From positions 884,979 through 948,978 of the forward strand of contig NZ_FNPZ01000002.1 in NCBI RefSeq assembly GCF_900107435.1: a DNA stretch of 64,000 bases. Direction: 5' to 3'. This DNA comes from Herbiconiux ginsengi. GTDB lineage: Bacteria; Actinomycetota; Actinomycetes; Actinomycetales; Microbacteriaceae. Position numbers and translations under genes: made by a program. The notes beneath the pieces are model-generated. The model saw only the letters and a list, made by a program, of their open reading frames with translations. It did not search any database and had not been told where the DNA came from. Positions 30,239 to 39,445 of the stretch are shown here, piece after piece (positions within the stretch are counted from its first letter, which is position 1; the number at the start of each line of letters is the position of its first letter).

Positions 30239-31945
30239 TCAGCCGATTCCGAACACGCGACCCTGCGAGAAGCCCACCAGATACCCGCCCGCGAGCACCC
30301 AGCGCTCGTCGTAGAACGCCGGCACGGACCACAACGCCGCACCCGTCGTCGCGTCGTAGGCCGTTCCCGTTCCGCTCTGCGGCATCGGCGACGGCGGAGC
30401 GTCCTGACCCTTCTCGCTGTAGAGCCCTCCGGTTCCGAACGCCCCGTCGAGGCGGTATTGGGCGAGCTCGCCCGACACTCCGAAGTCGGTCGAAGGCCGC
30501 TGTGAGACATCCACCACCGCACCCGTCCCGTGGTCGAAGCCGCACACCGCGCCCTTGTCACTCGACCGCATCACGACGCCATCGGCGGTGAGTCCGAACC
30601 CGTACGTGCTCACCGCCGTGCCGTCGATGCCCGGACCAGCACCGCAGGCGGCACCGTCGGCGATCCACCGCGACTCCCCCGTCACGCCGTCGACGAGCTC
30701 GAGCTGCGTGCCCGGACCGATGAGCAGCACCTCGGAGACGAGCTGCGGCGACGAGCCCGGCTGCCGAGCGATCTGGAGGATCGGCGCCACCGAATAGCCC
30801 GAGTCGAGGCTTCTGCTCCACACCTCGTTGCCGGCGTCGTCGATGCCGGCGATCGTGCGCGCCTTCTTGTAGTCGATCTGATCGGAGGCGCGGATCGTGA
30901 ATCCGTCGTAGTAGCTGTAGCTCCGATCGGTCGTCGCTCCCACCATGAGCGCTCCGGAATCCACGTCGTAGACGTCGAGCGCGCTGCTCTGACCATTCAC
31001 CCAATGAGTGACCTGCAGGATGGAACTGGTATTGGTGATCTGCGCCATCCCTGCCTGCTCGGCCTCGAACGGCACCGACCAACGGGGGTTCGCCAGATCG
31101 GCCGGGTCGGCGCGCATCACCGACCAGGATGTCGTCGGCTGCCCTTGAGCATCTCGGCCCTGTGCGAGAACCGCCACGTCGCCGGAGTCGCCGGGTACGG
31201 GATACAGCGTCGTGAGGGCAAGGTGTTCGGGCACATCGATCGAGGCCACCGTCGTTCCGGTCGCAAGATCGAGCACCTCCTTCGGCCCCGGGCCGCCGAG
31301 GGCGTCCCACACCAGCACCCGGCCTGACGTGCCGAGCAGGCTCGCGGCCGTGTGATCGCCGTAGGTGAAGTCCCACGACCAGTCTCGGCTCCAGACCTGC
31401 GCACCCGTGCTGGTATCGACCAGGGTGAGCGAGAACCTGCTGGCGTCGAGGTCGCAGTCGTAGTGGGAATCCTCCGGCGGCTGCGTCGGCCCCACCTCGA
31501 CCAGCGCGTAGCCGTCGGCGACGTCGATGACGGTCGGATGCTCGCACATGTCCCCCGCGCCGGGCAGCTGCACCGACCACGCCGGCGTCACCGCGGGCTG
31601 CGTGAGGATGTCGTGCGGCGCGATCGGGTCTCCGGTGACGACGAGCGGATGCGCGGCCGGCGCGGGTGCTGCATCCGTCGCCGGCGGGGTGGACGGGGCC
31701 GTCGCGGGCGCCGACGTGGTCGGAGGCGCCGCCGTGACGCCACCGTCGCCGAACAGCGAGACACCGGTCACCGCGAAGGCCACCGCGGTGCCGCCGAGCC
31801 CCAGCCCGAGGGCGGCGAGAACGGCCGCGACCGCGATGCGCACCTGGCGGCGGCGGTCCCGGCGGGGCGACTGCTCCACGACATCCAGCAGCGCGGAGCG
31901 GATCGCGGCGCTCCGCTGCTCGTCGAATCGAGGTCGGTCGTTCAT
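30239..31945 (-). CDS. membrane-anchored PQQ-like beta-propeller protein, 568 aa
   Basis: Residues 1-35 are cytoplasmic (RSALLDVVEQSPRRDRRR), about 36-62 a membrane span (RIAVAAVLAALGLGLGGTAV), and a Pro/Ala/Thr linker precedes a large outer domain with repeated WSRDWSWDF- or WSVPFEAE-type blades, the PQQ-like propeller pattern. ATG 31945 overlaps the TGA of the ECF sigma gene (ATGA). Its position and topology suggest an anti-sigma-like membrane sensor, although a classic zinc anti-sigma motif is not visible in the short N-terminal part. Confidence 0.7.
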   Translation of the reverse strand: MNDRPRFDEQRSAAIRSALLDVVEQSPRRDRRRQVRIAVAAVLAALGLGLGGTAVAFAVTGVSLFGDGGVTAAPPTTSAPATAPSTPPATDAAPAPAAHPLVVTGDPIAPHDILTQPAVTPAWSVQLPGAGDMCEHPTVIDVADGYALVEVGPTQPPEDSHYDCDLDASRFSLTLVDTSTGAQVWSRDWSWDFTYGDHTAASLLGTSGRVLVWDALGGPGPKEVLDLATGTTVASIDVPEHLALTTLYPVPGDSGDVAVLAQGRDAQGQPTTSWSVMRADPADLANPRWSVPFEAEQAGMAQITNTSSILQVTHWVNGQSSALDVYDVDSGALMVGATTDRSYSYYDGFTIRASDQIDYKKARTIAGIDDAGNEVWSRSLDSGYSVAPILQIARQPGSSPQLVSEVLLIGPGTQLELVDGVTGESRWIADGAACGAGPGIDGTAVSTYGFGLTADGVVMRSSDKGAVCGFDHGTGAVVDVSQRPSTDFGVSGELAQYRLDGAFGTGGLYSEKGQDAPPSPMPQSGTGTAYDATTGAALWSVPAFYDERWVLAGGYLVGFSQGRVFGIG

Positions 31946-32577
31946 TTCACACCTCCGGTGACACTTGTGGGCGGATCGAGCAGTTCGCTCGTGTGGGCGG
32001 CGAGACGCGTCTTGGCCCGGGAGAGCCGCGACTTCACGGTTCCGGCAGGAACGCCGAGCACCCGGGCGGCCTGCTCCATGGTGAGTTCTTCGAGCACGCA
32101 GAGGGTCAGCACGTTCTGGTCGGCCTCGGTCAAGCGGGCGAAGGCCTCACGCACCCGTGCGTCGCGGGCATCCTGATCGATGCGCTCGCCGACGGCATCG
32201 GCGGGGTCGGGATGATCGCCGACCGATGGTTTCGGGATGCGCTCGATCACCGCCCGGTAGCGTCGCGTGCTGCGGGCGAGGTTGCGCACGACATGGTTCG
32301 TGGCCACGAGCAGCCAGCCGACCACGGAGCCGTCGACCACGCGAACGGATGCGCGCTTGCGCCACGCCTCGAGAAAGACGAGCGCCGTCACGTCTTCGGC
32401 GTCGTGCGGATCGCGGATCAGCCGCAGCGCCTGCCCGAACACGCGGTCGCGATGGGCGTCGAAGACGCGGCCGAACGCGGCGGAGTCGCCGCCGATGGCC
32501 GCGGCCCAGTCGGCCGCCTCGGCCGGTTCGGCAAGCTCGGCCTGCTCGGCCTGATCGCCGTGAGATTCCGTCCTCAT
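31942..32577 (-). CDS. ECF-type RNA polymerase sigma factor, about 211 aa
   Basis: Region 2 (DSAAFGRVFDAHRDRVFGQA, then DPHDAEDVTALVFLEAWRKR) and region 4 (LTEADQNVLTLCVLEELTME, then AARVLGVPAGTVKSRLSRAK) are intact. The start is uncertain: ATG 32577 is used, but ATG 32613 is possible and the frame is open further. The stop overlaps the start of the membrane beta-propeller gene, which implies a sigma/anti-sigma-like pair. Target promoters are unknown. Confidence 0.85.
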   Translation of the reverse strand: MRTESHGDQAEQAELAEPAEAADWAAAIGGDSAAFGRVFDAHRDRVFGQALRLIRDPHDAEDVTALVFLEAWRKRASVRVVDGSVVGWLLVATNHVVRNLARSTRRYRAVIERIPKPSVGDHPDPADAVGERIDQDARDARVREAFARLTEADQNVLTLCVLEELTMEQAARVLGVPAGTVKSRLSRAKTRLAAHTSELLDPPTSVTGGVK

Positions 32578-32766
32578 ACCCTCTACTGTCCGCTCCTGCC
32601 CCGAGGGTTCCATTCTGGTGCGATTCTCTCGAGCCAGGCGCCTGCAGGGTGCGGTCAGGCGGACCGCCGGAGCCGGATCCGTGAGGGGGGCCGGCGTCGA
32701 CGCCACGGCCGACGCCGGTTCTGGTGGCGACTCGCGCACCGCGGCTTCCGCACCGGCCGGGTCGAA

Positions 32767-33780
32767 TCAGCGCGCGGGGGCGCCGCCGGACGGGGCGTTT
32801 CCTCCGCCGCCGCCCGCGGGCGCCGCGCCCGCCGTCGGTGTCGTGCTCGTGTCGACCCGCACCGTGAGTGCCACCCGGTAACCCGACGTCGCGTCGCCGG
32901 TCACCGTCGCGAGCTGCAGGGCGCCGCCGTCGTCGCCGAAGACGTTGTCCGAGTCGAGACTCACCTTCGCCAGGTTCGCACTCGACCCGTCGTAACCGGA
33001 GCCGGCGTAGACGGTGTCGCACGCATCCTGCGGCATGGCCACCTGCGAGGTCGCGATCGCGTTGGCCGAATCGGTGATGTCGTCGACGCCGGGATACACC
33101 TCGAAGTGGATGTGCGGCCAGCGACCCGAGTAGCACGCGGGGAAGATCGAGGTGAACGACACCGCGCCGTTGCCGTCGGCGACCTGCACACCGCGCAGGT
33201 AGGTCTCGTTCTCGACGCCCTCCGAATACATGGAGTAGTTGCCCGCGGCATCGCAGTGCCAGACGTAGACGGCGACGCCGGTGAACGGCGCATCGCCGTT
33301 CGCCATGTCGAGGATCGTCAGCGTGAGAGCGATGGGCACGCCCGCGGCCGTCGCTCCCCCGCCGATGCTGGTGCGGATGTCGCTGCGCACAACTCCCGAC
33401 TCCTCGAGCGCATCGGCGCCGTTCGAGCCGTCTCCGGGATAGGGGCCGGCGGTCTCGTCCGGGATCTCCCCCGCCGGCAAGGCGGTCCCGCTGCCGCCCG
33501 CACTGCTCGTGGCGGTGGGTGTCGCTGTGCCGGTGGCGGTGCCGCTCGTGCCGGTCGACCCGGCGGCGCTGCTTCCACTGCCACCGCCGGTGGTGCACGC
33601 CGCGAGGGCGACGGCACCCAGACCGATCCCGACGACGCTCAGCATCGCCCGACGACTCACCAGGGTGCGGATGTCGAACGCGACACCCTGATCCACCACC
33701 TCCTCGTCGACACGATCCAGGAGCCGGCCTTCGTAGGCGGGACCGTCAGGGGTGGACTCGGGTTCGGGGATCCTGCTCAT
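32767..33780 (-). CDS. intradiol ring-cleavage dioxygenase-family lipoprotein, 337 aa
   Basis: ATG 33780 lies 5 nt after GAGG. A cytoplasmic lead of about 42 residues is followed by a twin-arginine signal (SRRAMLSVVGIGLGAVALAA) with lipobox LAAC, so the enzyme is exported and lipid-anchored. The dioxygenase core has LTILDMANGDAPFTGVAVYV, the first iron tyrosine in NYSMYSEG, and ACYSGRWPHIHFEVY with the second tyrosine and two histidines. The C-terminal tail is Gly/Pro/Ala-rich. Extracytoplasmic members of this family are common in Actinobacteria; the substrate is unknown and no aromatic pathway genes are adjacent. Confidence 0.85.
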   Translation of the reverse strand: MSRIPEPESTPDGPAYEGRLLDRVDEEVVDQGVAFDIRTLVSRRAMLSVVGIGLGAVALAACTTGGGSGSSAAGSTGTSGTATGTATPTATSSAGGSGTALPAGEIPDETAGPYPGDGSNGADALEESGVVRSDIRTSIGGGATAAGVPIALTLTILDMANGDAPFTGVAVYVWHCDAAGNYSMYSEGVENETYLRGVQVADGNGAVSFTSIFPACYSGRWPHIHFEVYPGVDDITDSANAIATSQVAMPQDACDTVYAGSGYDGSSANLAKVSLDSDNVFGDDGGALQLATVTGDATSGYRVALTVRVDTSTTPTAGAAPAGGGGGNAPSGGAPAR

Positions 33781-33897
33781 GGCTACCTCACTCGTTCGTC
33801 GATCGGATGCCCTCAGTGTTCGTGACGTCTCGATGCGCATCCGATGAGGCGGCTACGAGGCCCCTATGAACCACATCGTCGGCGTAGCGTGAGACGC

Positions 33898-34833
33898 ATG
33901 GCACGCAGATGGGTTGCAGAAGACTACGGAGACCTCGACGTCTTCGCCGAGATCGACGCCGAGGTTCCGGCGCCCGGGCCGGGCGAAGTCACCATCGAGG
34001 TGAGGGCCGCCGGCATGAACCCGGCCGACTACAAGCGCGTGGCCCACGGCACCGACCGCAGCCTGCTGCCGCTGCCGGTCGGCTACGAGTGCGCCGGTGT
34101 GCTCACCGCCGTCGGGCCCGACACGGAGATCGGTTCGGGCGGCGGCGCCGTGGGCGACGAGGTGCTGGCCTTCCGGGTGCAGGGCGCCTACGCGACGTCG
34201 CTCACCGTGCGCGCCGCCGACGTTTTCGCGAAGCCCGCGAGTCTGCCGTTCGCCGACGCCGCGGGCCTCTTGCTCGCGGGAACCACCGCGGCCGAGATGC
34301 TCCACGTCACCGGCGTGAAAGCGGGTGACACCGTGGTCGTGCACGGCGCATCCGGAGCCGTCGGCGTCATGGTGCTGCAGCAGGCCGCCCTCCTCGGCGC
34401 CCGGGTCATCGGCACGGCGAGCGAGCGCAATTTCGACGTGGTGCGGCGCTTCGGCGGCGAGCCGGTGGTCTACGGGCCCGGGCTCGAACAGCGGGTGCGG
34501 GATGCCGCGCCCAGCGGCGTCGACGCGGCGCTGGACACCGTGGGCACCGATGAGGCGGTGGACGTCTCGCTCGCCCTCGTGGGCGATCGCGACCGGATCG
34601 TGAGCATCGCCGCCGCCGGCCGCGCGGCCGCCGAGGGTTTCCACGCGATCGGTGGAGCCATGCCGGCGAGCAAGGTCTTCCGCGACTCCGTCCGGGGGCG
34701 GCTCATCGAGCTCGCGGGTGCCGGCCAGCTGGTGGTGCCGATCGCGCGCACCTACCCCCTCGCCGAGGCGCGCGCCGCGCTCGAGGAGCTGAAGGGCCAG
34801 CATCCGGGCGGCAAGCTCGTGCTGGTGCCGTGA
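33898..34833 (+). CDS. NADP-dependent quinone oxidoreductase-like protein (MDR family), 311 aa
   Basis: ATG 33898 begins a zinc-free medium-chain reductase: GEVTIEVRAAGMNPADYK, LPLPVGYECAGVLTAVGPD, the nucleotide site VHGASGAVGVMVLQQAALLG, and a C-terminal GGKLVLVP strand. The zinc-binding cysteine cluster of alcohol dehydrogenases is absent, as in quinone oxidoreductases. It is a single gene followed by the HAIR-controlled Clp gene. Confidence 0.87.
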   Translation: MARRWVAEDYGDLDVFAEIDAEVPAPGPGEVTIEVRAAGMNPADYKRVAHGTDRSLLPLPVGYECAGVLTAVGPDTEIGSGGGAVGDEVLAFRVQGAYATSLTVRAADVFAKPASLPFADAAGLLLAGTTAAEMLHVTGVKAGDTVVVHGASGAVGVMVLQQAALLGARVIGTASERNFDVVRRFGGEPVVYGPGLEQRVRDAAPSGVDAALDTVGTDEAVDVSLALVGDRDRIVSIAAAGRAAAEGFHAIGGAMPASKVFRDSVRGRLIELAGAGQLVVPIARTYPLAEARAALEELKGQHPGGKLVLVP

Positions 34834-34921
34834 GGCCGTGAGCTCCGCCACACCGGGCGGAAGGAGAATTACCAGCTTCTGACAGCACACGAGGGAATAC
34901 CCGACGCCCCTGAGCGTTGAA

Positions 34922-34942
34922 CTTGAGCATAAGGCACTCAAG
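34922..34942 (+). promoter_or_regulatory. HAIR operator (HspR binding site)
   Basis: CTTGAGC-N7-ACTCAAG matches the HspR-associated inverted repeat CTTGAGT-N7-ACTCAAG with a single change. It ends 21 bp before the GTG of the Clp ATPase gene. HspR with DnaK represses such genes until heat stress. Confidence 0.88.
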
Positions 34943-34963
34943 TTTCACAAGCCAGGAGGTTTC

Positions 34964-37603
34964 GTGCCCGAGAACTTCACCCCCAACGAGGGTTCACACG
35001 CCGAGGGCGGCAGCAACTCGTTCGACGAGTTCCTCGCTCGCTACCTCGAAGGCGAGCGCGCCGCCCGCGCCGGGCGCTCGATCGACCTGAGCAAGCTCAT
35101 CAGCCGGCGCACACAGGAGCTGCTGGCCCAGGCCGGGCAGTACGCGATCGAGCACGGACACCGTGAGCTCGACGCGCTGCACATCCTGCGCACCATCGCG
35201 CCGCAACAGCCCGCGTCCGACGCCATCCGCGGTGTCGGCGCCGACCCCCGGGCCATCGCGGCGGCCGCCGAGCAGCGTCTGCCCGCCAACAGCAGCGACG
35301 CGGTGACGCAGCCCGCTCTCACCCAGTCGGCCCAGCGCGCGCTGTTCCACGCCTACCAGGTGGCGCGCGCATCCGGCTCGACCTACATCGACCCCGAGCA
35401 CCTCTTCTTCGCGCTCGTGATCAACCAGGACTCCCCCGCCGGCCAGGTTCTGGCCCAGGCGGGCGTCACCCCCGACGCTCTTCAGGAAGGGATGCGCCAG
35501 AACGTGAACACGGGATCTGAGGGCGCCACCAACGGCGACCCGACCCAGACGGCGGGTGCCGACGGCGCTGACGCGTCCGAGACCCCGACCCTCGACAAGT
35601 TCGGCACCGATCTGACCGAGCTGGCCCGCAACGGCGAGCTCGACCCCGTGATCGGCCGGCTCGACGAGATCGAGCAGACCATCGAGATCCTCTCCCGCCG
35701 CACCAAGAACAACCCCGTTCTGGTCGGTGAGGCCGGTGTCGGAAAGACCGCGATCGTCGACGGCATCGCCCAGGCGATCGTCGACGGCTCGGTGCCCGAG
35801 CAGCTGCGCGACAAGCGCGTGGTCTCCCTCGACCTGCCCGCGATGCTGGCCGGAACCCGGTTCCGCGGCGACTTCGAGGAGCGGCTCACCAAGCTGATGG
35901 ACGAGATCTCGGCTCACAAGAGCGAGATCATCGTGTTCATCGACGAGATCCACACCGTCGTCGGCGCCGGAGGCTCCGGTGAGGGCGGAATGGACGCCGG
36001 AAACATCCTGAAGCCCCGCCTCGCGCGCGGCGACCTGCACCTCGTGGGAGCCACCACGCTGAAGGAGTACCGCGGCATCGAGAAGGACCCGGCGCTGGAG
36101 CGCCGCTTCTCCCCGGTCACCGTCGGTGAGCCGTCGCTGGACGACTCGGTGCTCATCCTGCAGGGCCTCCGCCCGGCATACGAAGAGCACCACGGCGTCT
36201 CCTACACCGACGCGGCGCTGACCGCGGCGGTGGAGCTGTCGGCACGGTACGTGAGCGATCGCTTCCTGCCCGACAAGGCCATCGACCTGATCGACCAGGC
36301 AGGCGCGCGGCTGCGTCTCTCGCTCGGCAAGATCCCGACGGTCGTCGACATCTCCGCTCTGCAGGCCGACCTGGCCTCGCTCGAGAGCGCGAAGAACGCC
36401 GCCGTCTCGGCCGAGCACTACGAGGAGGCGTCGCGCATCCGCGACGAGATCGAAGACGTGCAGCAGCAGCTGGCGGAGGCGACGTCGGTGAACCGTCGCG
36501 TCGCATCCGAACGGGCCGCGGGCGGCATCGACCTGGATGCGGTTGTGGACGAGGCCGAGATCGCTGCGGTGATCTCGCGGGCCACCGGCATCCCGGTGTC
36601 ACGCATCGGCGAGGTCGACCGTGAGCGTCTGGCCGCCCTCGAGGGCGAGCTGCACGAGCACGTGATCGGACAGGACGACGCCGTGACCGTGGTGGCCAAG
36701 GCCGTGCGCCGCAACCGCACGGGCATGGGCGACGCGCACCGGCCGATCGGTTCGTTCCTCTTCCTCGGACCCACGGGCGTCGGTAAGACCGAGCTGGCGA
36801 AGACCCTCGCGGCCTCGCTGTTCGGATCGGCGTCGAACATGATCCGTTTCGACATGTCGGAGTTCGGCGAGCGCCACACGGTCTCCCGGCTGGTCGGTGC
36901 CCCTCCCGGGTACGTCGGCTACGACGAGGCCGGTCAGCTGACCGAGCGCGTGCGTCGCAACCCCTACTCGGTGGTGCTGTTCGACGAGATCGAGAAGGCG
37001 CACCCGGATGTCTTCAACCTGCTCCTGCAGGTGCTGGACGACGGACGCCTGACCGACGGGCAGGGCCGCACGGTCGACTTCCGCAACACGGTCGTCATCA
37101 TGACCTCGAACCTGGGGTCGGAGTTCCTGGCCTCGCGGTCGGGGGCGATGGGATTCGTGGCTCGCGCTGCCGACGGCAGCGACGGCAACGGTTTCGGCTC
37201 GGACAAGGCTCTGCGCGACCGCGTGATGGGCAAGCTCCGCGAGGCCATGCGACCCGAGTTCCTCAACCGGATCGACGAGATCGTGCTGTTCCGCAAGCTC
37301 GAGAAGGCGCAGCTGCGCGAGATCGTGTCGCTGCTGCTGGGTGCCACGCGTGCCCGGCTCGACGCCCACGAGATCGAGCTGACGGTGACGGATGCCGCGA
37401 TCGACTGGATGGCCGAGAACGGCTACGAGCCCGAGTACGGTGCACGGCCGCTGCGTCGGGTGATCCAGCGCAACGTCGACGACGCGATCGCGGATCTGCT
37501 GGTGACGGGCGCGCTCGTCGACGGCGGGTCGGTCACGGTCGACGCGGCCTCCGGGTCGCTCTCGGTCAGGGCTGACGCCGAGGCATTCGCCCAGGCCGCC
37601 TGA
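34964..37603 (+). CDS. Clp-family AAA+ unfoldase, ClpC-like, 879 aa
   Basis: GTG 34964 follows AGGAGG by 4 nt. An N-terminal Clp repeat domain (residues about 40-175) precedes D1 with Walker A GEAGVGKT (about 255) and Walker B IVFIDEIH (about 323). A UVR motif ([20 protein letters not shown], about 485) replaces the long ClpB coiled coil, and D2 has [10 protein letters not shown] (about 602). AMGFVARA near 730 carries MGF where ClpC and ClpX have the ClpP-binding loop, so it may feed ClpP. The 38-residue N-terminal lead is unusual. It is controlled by the HAIR site, an arrangement better known for clpB. Confidence 0.88.
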   Translation: MPENFTPNEGSHAEGGSNSFDEFLARYLEGERAARAGRSIDLSKLISRRTQELLAQAGQYAIEHGHRELDALHILRTIAPQQPASDAIRGVGADPRAIAAAAEQRLPANSSDAVTQPALTQSAQRALFHAYQVARASGSTYIDPEHLFFALVINQDSPAGQVLAQAGVTPDALQEGMRQNVNTGSEGATNGDPTQTAGADGADASETPTLDKFGTDLTELARNGELDPVIGRLDEIEQTIEILSRRTKNNPVLVGEAGVGKTAIVDGIAQAIVDGSVPEQLRDKRVVSLDLPAMLAGTRFRGDFEERLTKLMDEISAHKSEIIVFIDEIHTVVGAGGSGEGGMDAGNILKPRLARGDLHLVGATTLKEYRGIEKDPALERRFSPVTVGEPSLDDSVLILQGLRPAYEEHHGVSYTDAALTAAVELSARYVSDRFLPDKAIDLIDQAGARLRLSLGKIPTVVDISALQADLASLESAKNAAVSAEHYEEASRIRDEIEDVQQQLAEATSVNRRVASERAAGGIDLDAVVDEAEIAAVISRATGIPVSRIGEVDRERLAALEGELHEHVIGQDDAVTVVAKAVRRNRTGMGDAHRPIGSFLFLGPTGVGKTELAKTLAASLFGSASNMIRFDMSEFGERHTVSRLVGAPPGYVGYDEAGQLTERVRRNPYSVVLFDEIEKAHPDVFNLLLQVLDDGRLTDGQGRTVDFRNTVVIMTSNLGSEFLASRSGAMGFVARAADGSDGNGFGSDKALRDRVMGKLREAMRPEFLNRIDEIVLFRKLEKAQLREIVSLLLGATRARLDAHEIELTVTDAAIDWMAENGYEPEYGARPLRRVIQRNVDDAIADLLVTGALVDGGSVTVDAASGSLSVRADAEAFAQAA

Positions 37604-37617
37604 TCCCTCCTGGAAAG

Positions 37618-37644
37618 GCCGGACACTTCGGTGTCCGGCTTTTT
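37618..37644 (+). terminator. Rho-independent terminator
   Basis: A 9-bp stem GCCGGACAC / GTGTCCGGC closes a TTCG loop and is followed by five T residues, 14 bp after the Clp gene stop. Confidence 0.93.
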
Positions 37645-37724
37645 CGCGTGCCTACCCCTTCGCATGCCCGGACGGGTGTCGGAGGGTGGGGTCACACTGG
37701 GGGCACCAAACAGAAGGGAACCTC

Positions 37725-38114
37725 ATGACCACGCAACTCACGTCCGTCGACCCGGACTCGATCCCGCGGAGTCCCGCCTTCACCCAGGGCATGATCATCC
37801 CCGCCGGGCCCACGCTCTACGTCGGCGGGCAGAACGGCATCGACAGCTCGGGCGCGTTGCTCGAGGGTCTCGGAGCGCAGACCGAACAGGCACTCCGCAA
37901 CGTTCTCGCCGTGCTGGCCGAGGCGGGAACGGGGCCGGAGCACGTCGCCAAGCTCACCATCTACCTCACCACGGGAGTCGATCCGAACGAGGCCTACGCC
38001 GCGAGCGCCGCGGTCTGGCGCCACCGCACCGCGGTCACGGTGATCGCGGTGCCCGAGGCCCGGCCCGGGGTGCTGGTCGAGATCGAGGCGGTGGCGGCGA
38101 TTCCCGCCTCGTGA
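37725..38114 (+). CDS. RidA-family deaminase (Rid/YjgF), 129 aa
   Basis: ATG 37725 follows GAAGGGA. The chorismate-mutase-like fold of RidA is seen in RSPAFTQGMIIPAGPTLYVG, GQNGIDSSGALLEGLGAQTE, a conserved-position arginine in RTAVTVIAV, and a terminal VLVEIEAVA. RidA proteins hydrolyse reactive enamines/imines formed by PLP enzymes. The GVDP insertion and modest identity to archetypal RidA suggest a Rid subgroup outside RidA proper. Confidence 0.85.
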   Translation: MTTQLTSVDPDSIPRSPAFTQGMIIPAGPTLYVGGQNGIDSSGALLEGLGAQTEQALRNVLAVLAEAGTGPEHVAKLTIYLTTGVDPNEAYAASAAVWRHRTAVTVIAVPEARPGVLVEIEAVAAIPAS

Positions 38115-38265
38115 CCGCGACGCGTGGCACCTGGGTACCGCCGGTACCACTGGCGGGGTAGACGGATCTCCACCTTGGGGAGGATTCGCCGACGCACGCG
38201 AAACGCGACGATGGAGAAACCGGCAGGGAGCCGGGCCGGGGTCCGGTGAAGCGTGGAGGATCGAC

Positions 38266-38622
38266 ATGTCGCAGGTGTGGTGCATCGTGAGTGAAGACAA
38301 CGTGACGGCCCGGGAGCTCGCCGAACCGCTGCTGCGCGAGGGGCGGCAGGTCGCCCTGCTCTCCCCCGACGTCAGCTCGTTCGCGATGCTCGTGAACGAG
38401 TGGGGCGATGCGGTGGTGTCGGCCGAGATCCGCGAGCCGAGCATCCTCTCACTCAGTGACGCGCTCTGGCAGATCGAGGAGAACTTCGGCGCGGTCGACG
38501 TCATCGCCCTCGTCGACGACTCGCGCCGGCCCGACCGGGTTCAGGATGCGGTCGACTTCTTCGCCACACGCTGGCCCGAGGCCGACGTCGTGATCGTGGC
38601 CCCGGCCACCGCCCCGCACTGA
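38266..38622 (+). CDS. hypothetical Rossmann-like protein, 118 aa
   Basis: ATG 38266 follows a GGAGG sequence. The alternating pattern (VWCIVSEDNVTARELAEPLL; VDVIALVDDSRR; ADVVIVAPAT) resembles a half Rossmann fold of the SDR type but lacks a TGxxxGIG motif. The 151-bp upstream gap may hold a promoter. No function is assigned. Confidence 0.6.
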   Translation: MSQVWCIVSEDNVTARELAEPLLREGRQVALLSPDVSSFAMLVNEWGDAVVSAEIREPSILSLSDALWQIEENFGAVDVIALVDDSRRPDRVQDAVDFFATRWPEADVVIVAPATAPH

Positions 38623-38649
38623 TTTGCCGGCTCCGCCGTTCCTTTCCGG

Positions 38650-39063
38650 TCAGAGCGCCCAGGGATTGACGATGTCGATCCCGAGGTCCTCGAAGTCCCG
38701 CTCGTTCCGGGTGGCGAGCGTCGCACCGTGCGTGCGACAGATCGCGGCGATCATCCCGTCTTCGACGCTCAAGGCGCGACCCGCGCTTCGTCGCGCCTCC
38801 GACAGCTCAGCGTAGGCCCGCGCGGATGCTTCGCCGTAAGGGAGGATGTCGTGCCGGAAGGTTCGCACGATCGCCTCGATTCCCTCGATGAGTTCCGAAC
38901 GACGACGCCCGTCGGGGAGTGAGCGGGCGCCGCAGAGGATCTCCCCGACACTCACCGCCGTGATCGCTGCCGGCTCGTCAAGGCCGGCGAGCCAGTCGAG
39001 CACACCCGGCGACGGCCTCGGCCGCAGTGGTTCCGACAGAACGTTCGTGTCGAGCACGATCAT
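38650..39063 (-). CDS. vapC: VapC-type PIN toxin, 137 aa
   Basis: Acidic PIN residues are at D5 (MIVLDTNVLSE), E41 (VSVGEILCG), D102 (SVEDGMIAA) and D123 (TRNERDFED). Length and terminal NPWAL-type ending are typical of FitB-like VapC proteins. ATG 39063 overlaps the TGA of the antitoxin gene (ATGA). It is predicted to cleave RNA, such as a tRNA anticodon or 23S rRNA loop. Confidence 0.93.
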   Translation of the reverse strand: MIVLDTNVLSEPLRPRPSPGVLDWLAGLDEPAAITAVSVGEILCGARSLPDGRRRSELIEGIEAIVRTFRHDILPYGEASARAYAELSEARRSAGRALSVEDGMIAAICRTHGATLATRNERDFEDLGIDIVNPWAL

Positions 39064-39302
39064 GAGAGGTCGAGGTGACGCGGAAGAGAACGCGCGGGAA
39101 GGGCGAGTTCAGGCAATCCGACTCCTTCGGTGCGCAACTCGCCGGTCAGCGACAACCAGGCATCGACGAACCGGTTCTGGGACACAGCCGACGTGAGGAT
39201 GGCACGCGCCTCCGCTTCCATGGAGCGGTTGTTGGCGACCGCGCGCTCTTTGATCCGGCGACGCACCTCGTCGTCGAGATTGCGAACGATGATCGCGGCC
39301 AT
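39060..39302 (-). CDS. vapB: VapB/FitA-type antitoxin, 80 aa
   Basis: RHH N-terminus AAIIVRNLDDEVRRRIKERA and NNRSMEAEARAILTSAV mark the FitA-like antitoxin; the C-terminal half, with RFVDAWLSLTGELR, would wrap the toxin. It is the first gene of the pair, with a 15-bp perfect palindrome 24 bp upstream. Confidence 0.92.
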   Translation of the reverse strand: MAAIIVRNLDDEVRRRIKERAVANNRSMEAEARAILTSAVSQNRFVDAWLSLTGELRTEGVGLPELALPARSLPRHLDLS

Positions 39303-39325
39303 GACACTCCTTCGCTCTGCAGAAC

Positions 39326-39340
39326 GCTATCAACGATAGC
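39326..39340. promoter_or_regulatory. VapB operator palindrome
   Basis: GCTATC-AAC-GATAGC is a perfect inverted repeat with a 3-nt spacer, just upstream of vapB. It is the likely autoregulatory site of the VapBC complex. Confidence 0.6.
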
Positions 39341-39445
39341 AGTCGCTCACTCGCCATGGGAGTGGGAGTCCCATGGCGAAACGGCTAGCCTCGACCAGAC
39401 CGAGGAACGGCCCTCGGAAGCCGATCGAGGGCGGGGGAACAACGG

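Noticed and set aside
31352-32176. Plus-strand frames antisense to the sigma factor and propeller genes
   Set aside because: Opposite-strand genes are clear homologues with coupled starts; the frames are Arg/Gly/Val-rich shadows.
37618-37644. Operator or regulatory repeat
   Set aside because: The short stem with TTCG loop and T-tract right after a stop codon is a standard terminator.
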